A stretch of DNA of 64,000 nucleotides from Thiospirochaeta perfilievii. Its GTDB lineage: Bacteria; Spirochaetota; Spirochaetia; DSM-2461. The number at the start of each line of letters is the position of its first letter. Position 1 is the stretch's first letter. This document shows, one piece after another, positions 35,426 through 44,467 of this stretch. The notes under the pieces are model-generated. The model did not search any database. It had not been told where the DNA came from and worked only from the letters and a program-made list of their open reading frames with translations. The DNA lies in NCBI RefSeq assembly GCF_008329945.1, contig NZ_CP035807.1, positions 310,001 through 374,000 on the forward strand, written 5' to 3'. Made by a program: the position numbers and the translations under genes.

Positions 35426-37090
35426 TTATTGAAATTTCTTAGCTTCTTCTACTCTTCTAAGTACTTCCACTTGTAGTTCATTAATGAATGCTTCAGGATT
35501 AGCTGCTTCATATACATTCATATACTCGTCCCATGCTGTGTCAAAGTTTTTAGCCATTACAACTCTTGGAAGATACTCATGTTTAATTTCTGTAATCTTA
35601 GTATTAGCAAAACCACCTTCTGTTCCTGTTGTTAACGTTCCCGCAAAAGACCATACAGGATACCAAGGACCTGGAGGTTCAGATACTCCGATCATATCTA
35701 TATAAGTTTCTGCATCATATGCAGCTAAAGTTTCTTTTAAGTTATCGCTTAAACCATCATAGAACTCACTACCTTGACCTTCAGGTTTATTAGCATTGAT
35801 TCCATCATCACTAGTTCCGTTGTATTGAGGAAAGTATGAATACGTACATGTATGAGCTGCTTTATATGAAGTATCTGTTCCTTTATCTCTCATCTCTTGA
35901 GTTCTTCTATATTCACCCTTATCATCTACAAAGTAGTTTTCACCCTCTATTCCCCAGAATCTTAAGTCATGTATCTCTTGAGTTAATAGAGCATCAATAA
36001 AAGACAGTGCTGCTTCAATATCATCACAATCAGTTGTAATTGCAATACCACTAGCAACATTTAACTCTTCACCAGAACAGTGCCACTGATTTTCAATATC
36101 TTCACTGATAGTAATTGGCAGAGGAACATATTCACATCCAATCTCATCTAACCCAGCTTGTTTAATTGCCTCACCAGCTGTGTAGGCAAAATCCCACCAT
36201 TGATCGATCATACCTAAAACTCTTCCTGTAGAAACTTTTGCAATATATTCATCGTATGTTTGAGTGAATGATTCAGGATCTACTATACCTTTTTTATACT
36301 CTTCGTTTAGTTTTTTAAAATAAGCTATAGCAGTATCTGTAGTATTGTAGTCAATAACTTCCAAAGTTACAGGGTCAACAATACAGGCTCCATCGTTTGG
36401 ATAACCATCAAGGAATTGAGGTGCATTTTCTAGGCAAAAATATCTCCAGTCATCACATAATATTGTGTATGGAATATTCTCTGTTCCATCTGGCATTGTA
36501 GGATTAGCAGCATAATAAGCTTCAATTAAGTCAAAGTACTGATCCATTGTTCTAACAGTAGGATAATCAGCCCATTTTAAGACTCTTGTTTGAATCCAGA
36601 AAGCTTCACCATTGTGAGTACAAGTTTTCTCTTCACCTTTAATGTTACTAAACTGAGGAATCCAGTAAATTTTACCGTCATCTTGTTTTAAAGCATCCCA
36701 TTGTTGTTCAGTAAAGAACGCTTTAATATTAGGATATTTATCAATATAGTCATCAAGTGCAACTAAAGCACCTGCTTCATATAGCTGCTTAGAACCATTT
36801 CCACCATCAATTAGGTCAGGATATTCTCCCCCGGCAATAAATGTCCCTACAGCCTCTTCAGCTGTTTGACCTGTTAACCATACTTCTTTTACAGTGACAC
36901 CTGTTTTTTCTGCAATCACTTTCTGAATAACATTATCATCATTTATTTCAGAACCTGGTACTGCAAAAAATGCAGAAAATTCTTTAGGACCACCATCTTT
37001 AGCATTGCTTTTTTCTTTTGAACACCCAGTTGCTAAAACAATAACTAAAGCAATGACAAACAAATAACTTACAATTCTTTTTTTTCTCAT
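35426..37090 (-). CDS. Extracellular solute-binding lipoprotein (LplA-like)
   Basis: 554 residues. A lipoprotein signal ends in L-A-T-G-C23, so the mature protein is tethered outside the membrane. The long family-1 fold (E-K-T-G-V-T-V-K-E-V-W, F-I-A-G-G-E-Y-P-D-L-I-D-G, Q-F-S-N-I-K-G) is typical of LplA/YtcQ proteins of about 550 residues that bind large oligosaccharides. With the two permeases and the xylanase genes, the likely ligand is a xylo- or aldouronic oligosaccharide. GAGGT precedes ATG. It is the first gene of the importer operon and follows the response regulator gene by 94 bases. Confidence 0.92.
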   Translation of the reverse strand: MRKKRIVSYLFVIALVIVLATGCSKEKSNAKDGGPKEFSAFFAVPGSEINDDNVIQKVIAEKTGVTVKEVWLTGQTAEEAVGTFIAGGEYPDLIDGGNGSKQLYEAGALVALDDYIDKYPNIKAFFTEQQWDALKQDDGKIYWIPQFSNIKGEEKTCTHNGEAFWIQTRVLKWADYPTVRTMDQYFDLIEAYYAANPTMPDGTENIPYTILCDDWRYFCLENAPQFLDGYPNDGACIVDPVTLEVIDYNTTDTAIAYFKKLNEEYKKGIVDPESFTQTYDEYIAKVSTGRVLGMIDQWWDFAYTAGEAIKQAGLDEIGCEYVPLPITISEDIENQWHCSGEELNVASGIAITTDCDDIEAALSFIDALLTQEIHDLRFWGIEGENYFVDDKGEYRRTQEMRDKGTDTSYKAAHTCTYSYFPQYNGTSDDGINANKPEGQGSEFYDGLSDNLKETLAAYDAETYIDMIGVSEPPGPWYPVWSFAGTLTTGTEGGFANTKITEIKHEYLPRVVMAKNFDTAWDEYMNVYEAANPEAFINELQVEVLRRVEEAKKFQ

Positions 37091-37184
37091 TTAAGACCTC
37101 TTGTTTAGATTTTGATTTAGTTTAAACCCTATATCCAATACCACAACCATAGTAATTATATGAGAAACCATGGCAAACTATAGT

Positions 37185-38786
37185 TTATACATTAATAGAA
37201 CAGGTATTTTTTCTATATGTTGTAGGTGTACAATTTTTTATAGCAATGAATCTTCTAATAAAATAATCCTGATTATGATAACCAACATCTTCTGCTATTT
37301 TGTAAATTTTATCGTCTGTTCTTAATAATAAAATAGCAGCTTGTTCAATTCTAAAATTATTGAGATAATCTTTAAAAGAACAGCCATGTTTTTTTCTGAA
37401 TTTCTGTCCAAGATAGGCTGTATTTACATAATATTTTTCACTTAACTCTTTTAATGTTATATTTTTATTAAAATTATCCCGAATATCTTTTTCGATACTA
37501 CCAAGAACACCTTTAGAACAGTTTCTTCTTAATTGCGTAAGATAATCACTATATTTACATGAGAAATCTGCTAAATGAGCTTTACTACCACGTGCTATTC
37601 CCTCTTCTATAGAGCTCTCACTAATTAGTCTAAATATCTCTTTCTGATTAACGCTATTATCTTGAATTATTGCTAAATGAATAAGTTGAAATAACAGATA
37701 ATTTATATTTAAACTCATTACCTCCCCAATAGCACCTATAGACTGCATCTTTTGGTAAAGAGTTTTCACACACTGTACAATTTTTGCATGATCATTATGT
37801 TCAATATTTTTTAAAAGTTCATCTATACTTTTCTTACATAATAAATTAACACCAGAACTTACTGGTTGAGATTCTTTTTCGTGATAATATATATCTTTTT
37901 TACTTCTAAAACCTTTAAAGGTTCTTAGAAGACTTATTGTGTCATATGATTTGGATAAACAACTAATATCTTTTACTTTTTTTCCAACTAAAAAATTTAC
38001 TGGTAAATCTATTTTATTTTTTAAGTAGTTAAAAAAGGATTTTAGATACTCTTCTTCGCTGCATTTCTTTTCCTCTGCCATATAATCACAGAAGATAAAA
38101 CCTATATCATAAATATTTTCAAGTCGTGATACATCAAAAATGCAATGAGATTCATCATTTTTATTGTATTCAATACAAGTTTGAAATAGTTTTTTTTGAA
38201 ACTCTCTTTTTTTATCACATGAAATTTTCTCAATTATACTAGATGTATCAAGTTCAATATCAATATAACGAACGCCTACTGATAATTTCATATGTGATTT
38301 TATATATTTCAAATTTTCATTATCATATTTTCCAGAGATTAGGGCTATTATATTTCTTGCAAGGTATGCTCTTCCCATTTTTAAATCTACTTCAGTTTTG
38401 TATTCAATTTCCTCATTTATTTTTGAAATTTTAGAAAGAACTTTTATCAGATTCTCTTTATTTATTGGTTTTAGTATATAATCTATACAATTATATCGTA
38501 TTGCTCTTTGTGCAAAATCAAAATCTGCATGACCACTAAGCAGTACAAAATGTGCATCTGAAATATTCTCTTTTTTAACCTTTTCCATAAGATCTAATCC
38601 TGATAATTTTGGCATTTGAATATCTGAAATAATTAAATCAACTCTATTTTTGTACAAATAATTTAACGCATCTATAACATTGTTGACGGTGGCAGCAATT
38701 TCAAAACCTACCTTGTTCCAATCAATTAAAACTTGTAACCCTTTTAGTATCATGGGTTCATCATCCACAAGTAGTACTTTTAACAT
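37185..38786 (-). CDS. AraC-type response regulator (YesN-like)
   Basis: 533 residues. The N-terminal receiver domain has L-V-D-D-E-P and phosphoacceptor Asp55 in I-S-D-I-Q-M-P. The middle 270 residues are the variable region of this class. The C-terminal 100 residues are an AraC-type DNA-binding domain (L-S-E-K-Y-Y-V-N-T-A-Y-L-G-Q-K-F-R-K-K-H-G and V-G-Y-H-N-Q-D-Y-F-I-R-R-F). AAAGGAGG five bases before ATG 38786 fixes the start after the kinase stop. With the kinase it should sense extracellular xylan products and activate the adjacent importer operon. Confidence 0.93.
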   Translation of the reverse strand: MLKVLLVDDEPMILKGLQVLIDWNKVGFEIAATVNNVIDALNYLYKNRVDLIISDIQMPKLSGLDLMEKVKKENISDAHFVLLSGHADFDFAQRAIRYNCIDYILKPINKENLIKVLSKISKINEEIEYKTEVDLKMGRAYLARNIIALISGKYDNENLKYIKSHMKLSVGVRYIDIELDTSSIIEKISCDKKREFQKKLFQTCIEYNKNDESHCIFDVSRLENIYDIGFIFCDYMAEEKKCSEEEYLKSFFNYLKNKIDLPVNFLVGKKVKDISCLSKSYDTISLLRTFKGFRSKKDIYYHEKESQPVSSGVNLLCKKSIDELLKNIEHNDHAKIVQCVKTLYQKMQSIGAIGEVMSLNINYLLFQLIHLAIIQDNSVNQKEIFRLISESSIEEGIARGSKAHLADFSCKYSDYLTQLRRNCSKGVLGSIEKDIRDNFNKNITLKELSEKYYVNTAYLGQKFRKKHGCSFKDYLNNFRIEQAAILLLRTDDKIYKIAEDVGYHNQDYFIRRFIAIKNCTPTTYRKNTCSINV

Positions 38787-38797
38787 ATGGCCTCCTT

Positions 38798-40537
38798 TCA
38801 TTTTAAATTAACATGGGGAATTTTTATATGAACAATAAAACCACTTCCCTCTTCTCCATCTAACTCATATAGAGCACTGTTACCTGAAATCATATTGATT
38901 CTCAGACATGCATTTACAATACCGACTCTACTATTACTTTTTAACATTTCTATATTTGCATTTCTCATTTTATTTAACATTTCAGACATCATTGATTCAC
39001 TCATACCAGCGCCAGTATCTTCAATATCCAAACATACAACTTCATCTTCTTGATAAATACGCACAAATATCCATCCTGGGGTCATTTTGCTTTCGATTCC
39101 ATGAATACATGCATTCTCTATAAAGGTTACAATTGAAAGTTTTGGAATTTTGTAAAATAAACACTTGTCATCAACCTGTAATTCGTAAGAGATACGATCA
39201 CCGAACCTATGTTTTTGCAACCCTAGATAAGCTTTGACAAATTCCATCTCTTTATAAATTTCAATAAAATCATTACCCCACTCTACATTCTGCCGCTGAA
39301 TTACAGATAATTTTTCAATCATATTAGCAGTTTCAAATTCTTCTTTAACAATACTATGCATCCTAATACTCTCAAGGACATTATATAAAAAGTGAGGATT
39401 AATCTGACTATGTAGTGCTAATAGTTCTGCATTTTGCCTTGCAACTGTTATTTCCTGTTCATGTATTTTATTTTTATATACAATTTGAATAAGTGAATTG
39501 ATTCTATCTGCCATTCTATTATATTTTTTCATCAAACTACCAATCTCATCTTTTCCATGAACATCTTTAATTTTTAGTAACTCTTCTTTATCTACATTTT
39601 TAAAAACTTCACTTAGTTTAGTAATACGTTCCGTAAATGATTTATTAAACATAGTAACAAGAATATATGGTAGTACTGTATTTATAAGTATTAGAATAAT
39701 TATCAGCTGAATATTTTTGACTAAAGATTTAGTAATTTCATGTTTTGGTTTAAGAATAACTATATCAAAATCCATTCCAAATAAATTTATTTTTTGGGTG
39801 TATCCAATTTCATCTGTTAACGCTTCAAAATCTTTCCCTATATCTCCATATTTACCATTAGATAAAAGGATATAACTATCTCTACAGATATATACTGTTG
39901 CCCCATAACTCATCTTAGTTAGGTTTCTTGAAATTGAACTATAATCCAGTTCAACTTTTACGAGTTTTTCTCTTTTTAAATATTTGTAATAGTTTAATTT
40001 CTGTATAAAAATAATTTTTCTTTTTGCATCTATTGCAGGACTAATACTCTTGTCAAAATATAAATAAACTATTTTATCTAAACCTGATTCTTGTAAATAG
40101 TTATACCAGGGTTTACTTTTTGCTACTTCAATTCTTTTAAACTCATTACCATTTACTATTGAATCATTATCTGAATAGAGTGTTATAATAGTATTATCTA
40201 TACCAACAATACTGTCTAACAAAGTATCTCTAAAGAAATTCTGATAGTTGATAAAAAAGTCCAGTGGATTCAGAAATTGTCTATCAAGAAATTCATCAAT
40301 ATATTTATTAATATAAACACTTCTAGCAATTTCTGAAGCTCTGTTGATATTATTTTTAAAATTATACTCTACTGCATTAGCAATATTGCCCATTTTACGT
40401 TCTATAATATCTCTCTCTGTACGAAGAACATCGTAGATAACTATACTATCTGTAATAACTATAGGTAGAAGAACACATAAAATATAAAGAAGAAAAAACT
40501 TTTTTCTTATACTATAATCATCAATGATTCTAATCAT
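38798..40537 (-). CDS. Sensor histidine kinase (YesM-like)
   Basis: 579 residues. Membrane segments at about 12-36 and 273-298 enclose an extracytoplasmic sensor of some 235 residues. A HAMP region follows (about 299-350), then the His_kinase module with H382 in S-Q-I-N-P-H-F-L-Y-N-V-L, and an ATPase domain with E-N-A-C-I-H-G and D-T-G-A-G-M-S. This is the Spo0B-like YesM class that pairs with AraC-type response regulators and sits by LplABC importers. GGGG lies before ATG. It forms one operon with the regulator downstream and is separated from the xylanase by a bidirectional terminator. Confidence 0.93.
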   Translation of the reverse strand: MIRIIDDYSIRKKFFLLYILCVLLPIVITDSIVIYDVLRTERDIIERKMGNIANAVEYNFKNNINRASEIARSVYINKYIDEFLDRQFLNPLDFFINYQNFFRDTLLDSIVGIDNTIITLYSDNDSIVNGNEFKRIEVAKSKPWYNYLQESGLDKIVYLYFDKSISPAIDAKRKIIFIQKLNYYKYLKREKLVKVELDYSSISRNLTKMSYGATVYICRDSYILLSNGKYGDIGKDFEALTDEIGYTQKINLFGMDFDIVILKPKHEITKSLVKNIQLIIILILINTVLPYILVTMFNKSFTERITKLSEVFKNVDKEELLKIKDVHGKDEIGSLMKKYNRMADRINSLIQIVYKNKIHEQEITVARQNAELLALHSQINPHFLYNVLESIRMHSIVKEEFETANMIEKLSVIQRQNVEWGNDFIEIYKEMEFVKAYLGLQKHRFGDRISYELQVDDKCLFYKIPKLSIVTFIENACIHGIESKMTPGWIFVRIYQEDEVVCLDIEDTGAGMSESMMSEMLNKMRNANIEMLKSNSRVGIVNACLRINMISGNSALYELDGEEGSGFIVHIKIPHVNLK

Positions 40538-40648
40538 ATTATCCCCACCTAAATTATGTTTAACTTAAATACCAAAATTTAAAATTAAATAATAAGTTTC
40601 TACCATAAACTTTATCACATGATTTTATATGACAACAGAAAAAAAACT

Positions 40649-40677
40649 CTGTATTCAGATATTTTCTCTGAATACAG
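40649..40677. terminator. Strong bidirectional terminator after the xylanase operon
   Basis: CTGTATTCAGA (40649-40659) and TCTGAATACAG (40667-40677) form a perfect 11-pair stem. Eight T follow on the plus strand, and a matching A-run on the left gives a T-tract on the minus strand. It lies just after the GH10 stop at 40688 and upstream of the kinase gene. Confidence 0.88.
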
Positions 40678-40687
40678 TTTTTTTTAA

Positions 40688-42379
40688 TTACTTTAATTTT
40701 AATAATCCAAATCCAGAAGTATCCTGGTATCCCATATTTGAACTATTTTCCCAGTTAATAACTCCAACTCTTACACCATTTGCATCAGAGTTATTAATTT
40801 GTATATCAAATCCCATTACTAGATCTTTTCTAAGAGATATTGAAGTCATAGGAATTGCCACTTCAGCTATATAACCACTCTCTGTTGTTTTTGCTACAGC
40901 TTTAAACCCTTTAGAATCTCCACTATTAAAAGTAATTAAATTATTATAGCTAACCCTATATTGGGCATCATCCGACTCATAAACATCTGTTTTTCCATTA
41001 TTTTCATCAATAAATATCTCAATAGAATCATGTTCCCAAGGGTTTTCTGAACCATCGTTTAGTACAGAATCAACAACACTTACTAATACATAAAGGTAGT
41101 TATTATCCCATAATGTTTTAAAATTTGAACCCTCATCACACGTTCCTTCTGTTTTTACAGTAATAGGAACAGGTTTAATTAAGTCCCATTGTTCATCTAT
41201 TAAACCGTCAATGTTAACTGTTCCAGAGAGTGCTTCTGTAGCTCTTATATTTTTTCTAAGGGTTACTTCCTTTACATGTAATGGGTTTAACTCCTCAGGA
41301 TTAACAAGTGCTGTATATACAGTTTTCTCTTTAAGGTTACCATCAAAGAATAAAGGAGCATTCTCTCTACCTTTTACTGGAAAATCATTCAACCAACTTT
41401 TATCATCAGTTAATCCCCAAATTGTTACATTGGATAAGTTACCTAAAGCAGCTTCTTCTTTAAACATATCAAATAGAGACTTATATCTATATGCCTGCTC
41501 TAATAGGATCTCTTCAGTAATCTCCTTTTTAGGTTCATTATCGCTTTTATATACAGATATATCTAACTCTGTTATTTGTACATCAAGGCCTAATGCTGCA
41601 AATCGTTTAATAGATTTTCTAATATCCTCAACAGATGGATAATTTAAATTAATATGAGTTTGGAAACCAACTCCATCAATAGGAACACCTCTATCAAGCA
41701 TACTTTTTACAAGGTTATATAACCCATCTTGTTTGGGACCTTTACGGCTTATACCATAGTCGTTAATAAATAATTTAGCTTTTGGATCAGACTCTCTAGC
41801 CCATCTAAAAGCCATTTCTATATATTCATCACTACCAATAATATCATAGTATTGAGACTCGCGAAGGGTTCCATTTTCAGCTAAAACTTCATTTACAACA
41901 TCCCATGTATTAATATCACCTTTAAGTTCACCAGCTATTGTTTTGATGTGTGTTTCAATCCGTTTTAACAGTGTATCTTTATCTACTTTCTTTCCACTTT
42001 TATCAGTAAAAAACCAATAAGGATACTGACTATGCCATAAAAGAGTATGACCTCTAACCACAGAATCATTATCCTTTGCAAATTTAATCATTTTTTTAGC
42101 ATTATTAAAATTAAATTCACCCTCTGAAGGTTGCATTGCATCCATCTTCATTGAATTCTCAAAAACAAAACTATTAAAGTGTTTTAGTAGAGAATTATAC
42201 TCGCTTGAACTTTCAAAATACGAAGAGTTATTAATGGCAACCCCTAATTGAAAGTCAGGATAAATAGTGTGTAATAATGTTTTTCCTTTATACTGTGACT
42301 CATTTTCAATAGTTTTACATGAGAAAAATAAAACAAACAATAAAACAAATAAACCTATAATAATATTCTTTTTTAACAT
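40688..42379 (-). CDS. GH10 endo-1,4-beta-xylanase lipoprotein with CBM9-like domain
   Basis: 563 residues from ATG 42379, which follows GGAGG; an in-frame ATG at 42427 lacks one. A lipoprotein signal ends in L-F-F-S-C21, so the enzyme is exported and lipid-anchored. Residues about 40-355 are the GH10 barrel: H-T-L-L-W-H-S-Q, acid/base Glu in W-D-V-V-N-E-V-L, nucleophile Glu in Q-I-T-E-L-D-I. Residues about 370-563 match CBM9 (V-N-I-D-G-L-I-D-E-Q-W-D, E-H-D-S-I-E-I-F-I-D, Y-I-A-E-V-A-I-P), which grips chain ends. It is the only enzyme in this locus with an export signal, so it makes the fragments for import. Confidence 0.95.
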   Translation of the reverse strand: MLKKNIIIGLFVLLFVLFFSCKTIENESQYKGKTLLHTIYPDFQLGVAINNSSYFESSSEYNSLLKHFNSFVFENSMKMDAMQPSEGEFNFNNAKKMIKFAKDNDSVVRGHTLLWHSQYPYWFFTDKSGKKVDKDTLLKRIETHIKTIAGELKGDINTWDVVNEVLAENGTLRESQYYDIIGSDEYIEMAFRWARESDPKAKLFINDYGISRKGPKQDGLYNLVKSMLDRGVPIDGVGFQTHINLNYPSVEDIRKSIKRFAALGLDVQITELDISVYKSDNEPKKEITEEILLEQAYRYKSLFDMFKEEAALGNLSNVTIWGLTDDKSWLNDFPVKGRENAPLFFDGNLKEKTVYTALVNPEELNPLHVKEVTLRKNIRATEALSGTVNIDGLIDEQWDLIKPVPITVKTEGTCDEGSNFKTLWDNNYLYVLVSVVDSVLNDGSENPWEHDSIEIFIDENNGKTDVYESDDAQYRVSYNNLITFNSGDSKGFKAVAKTTESGYIAEVAIPMTSISLRKDLVMGFDIQINNSDANGVRVGVINWENSSNMGYQDTSGFGLLKLK

Positions 42380-42466
42380 ACTTCCTCCAAAGTTATTTAT
42401 ATAAAATTTCTTTTTGTAATTATTCAATAAGGTTATAATATTAGGAATAATAAGCTTTTCTTATAG

Positions 42467-44467
42467 TTAATAAATATACCTCCCTTTTTTATCAGAAATA
42501 GATGATTTCCTATAGAAGTATGTATTAATTACATCCCTCCACTCCTTCGCATGAGTTAATTGGAACTTAAGTCTATCCAATACTCTTTTGTAACTTTTAT
42601 TATCAATTAAAGCCTTTAAATTCTTCCAATTTTTAAGAAAAGACTCTACATCTTCTACACCATCAAAATGAGAGTCGTATATGTGTTGAATGATAGTTTT
42701 ACCTGAATCTAAAACAAAGTTGTAATCTAACCTATGGAAAAAAAGTTTTAGCTCATCCGGACAAGTTTTAATATTTGAAAATAGCTCTTCATTCTTTTTA
42801 TAAAACTGAAGAGTAAAACCAGTTCCAGTTTTAGTCCTATCGATACCAACACCTAAATGGTCAGCTCTATGGTATGTTCCCCATCTATCATACTCATATC
42901 CATCAACATTTGGACCAAAGTGGTTATTTGGGTTTACCATCCAACCTATACCAAGAGGAGCATTATATTTTTCATAACTCTCCCATGAATTAAGAAGAAT
43001 TCCAGAAACGATATCCACAACTTTTTTATTGTTATTAAATGTCTGTTTTATCCACTCCTCTGCAATCTGGTTAGCAGTTAGAGTTGTATCCCATGCCAAT
43101 CTTGCAAAACCGTATAAATTTGCCCCTGCAAGATCATGCCCAGTCCAATTTTGATCATCACCTGTATTTGTAACTGCTACTATTCCAGTATTTGTTTTAT
43201 TAAAGGTTTTACCAGATATAATATCAGAGACCTTTCCATATTTACTGTTACAATATGTATTAAAATCTAGTATCTCTTTAAACATTGGTATTAAATAACA
43301 TACATGTTTTTGTTGTCCTGTATACTCCTGGGCTATTTGTACTTCAAGGAGTTGATTAGTATTTTCTAAACCACCAAATAGTGGAGAGACAGGTTCCCTT
43401 ACTTGGAAATCCATAGGTCCATTTTTAATTTGTAAAATTACATTATCTTTAAACTTACCATCTAAAGGTTTGAAGTTATCGTATCCAGATCTAGCTCTAT
43501 CGGTTTTTGTGTCTCTCCAATCCTGTTGACAATTATATACAAAACATCTCCATATAATAATTCCATTAAACTCATCTATACATTCTGCAAGCATATTTGC
43601 TCCATCAGCATGGGTTCGTCCATATGTAAATGGCCCTGGTCGACCTTCTGAGTCAGCTTTTATTAAAAACCCACCAAGTTCTGGAACCATTTTGTATATT
43701 AACCGGCATCGATCTTTCCACCAGGTAATAACATCTTTATTCAGGGGATCAGCACTATTAAGACCTCCTATAACCATTGGAGAAGCAAAAGAGACACTAA
43801 TAAATAGTTTTATACCGTAACCTTTAAATATATCTGTTAAAGTATTGAGTTTTTCTAAATACTCTTCTGTAATTAGTTTATGGGCATCGTAGACATTAAC
43901 ATTATTAATATTAATTGTATTTATTCCAACTGAAGCAATTATACGGGCATAATCTTTTATCCGTTCATTTATTATAATTTCACCGTCTTTAAAAAAGAAA
44001 GATTTACCAGAATACCCACGCTCTATTTCACCACTCATATTATCCCAGTGGTTTAATATTCTTAATGGATTTTGTGGAATACTTTTAAAATTATACTCTA
44101 AAATAGTAGAATTGCAGTTAACATCTCTAATTATATGAAATACTCCATATAATACTCCAACAGCATTATTAGCTTTAATAATAACCTGTGTTTTGGTTAA
44201 TGAAAAATCAAACCCTTCATCACCAAGTGTTTTGTCACTTACTAATTTAAGTATTAATGTAGAGTCCTTTATACTTTTACATTCTGTAATATTATAACCA
44301 AATTTTTTGTTGGTAAATAAAGCTAACTCTTTAATTATATTATTAGATATATCACCGGAAAAATTTATATAATAATTAGAAAAGAATCTTTTATAACTAC
44401 TATCTTTGTCTAGTTTATACTCTAACCAAACCTGTTCGTAACTGTTTTCTATATTGTTTATTGCCAT
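42467..44467 (-). CDS. Alpha-glucuronidase GH67
   Basis: 666 residues, close to the normal length. It removes 4-O-methylglucuronic acid from the non-reducing terminal xylose of aldouronic acids. Signature parts are G-G-F-L-I-K-A-D-S-E-G-R-P-G-P with the general acid Glu, N-G-P-M-D-F-Q-V-R-E-P, and L-L-E-V-Q-I-A-Q-E-Y-T-G with the basic pair. No signal peptide is seen, so it works in the cytoplasm on imported products of GH10. The ATG lies within the last codons of the GH115 gene (ten-base overlap), so the two glucuronidases are translated together. The symbol aguA is used for this family elsewhere. Confidence 0.94.
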   Translation of the reverse strand: MAINNIENSYEQVWLEYKLDKDSSYKRFFSNYYINFSGDISNNIIKELALFTNKKFGYNITECKSIKDSTLILKLVSDKTLGDEGFDFSLTKTQVIIKANNAVGVLYGVFHIIRDVNCNSTILEYNFKSIPQNPLRILNHWDNMSGEIERGYSGKSFFFKDGEIIINERIKDYARIIASVGINTININNVNVYDAHKLITEEYLEKLNTLTDIFKGYGIKLFISVSFASPMVIGGLNSADPLNKDVITWWKDRCRLIYKMVPELGGFLIKADSEGRPGPFTYGRTHADGANMLAECIDEFNGIIIWRCFVYNCQQDWRDTKTDRARSGYDNFKPLDGKFKDNVILQIKNGPMDFQVREPVSPLFGGLENTNQLLEVQIAQEYTGQQKHVCYLIPMFKEILDFNTYCNSKYGKVSDIISGKTFNKTNTGIVAVTNTGDDQNWTGHDLAGANLYGFARLAWDTTLTANQIAEEWIKQTFNNNKKVVDIVSGILLNSWESYEKYNAPLGIGWMVNPNNHFGPNVDGYEYDRWGTYHRADHLGVGIDRTKTGTGFTLQFYKKNEELFSNIKTCPDELKLFFHRLDYNFVLDSGKTIIQHIYDSHFDGVEDVESFLKNWKNLKALIDNKSYKRVLDRLKFQLTHAKEWRDVINTYFYRKSSISDKKGRYIY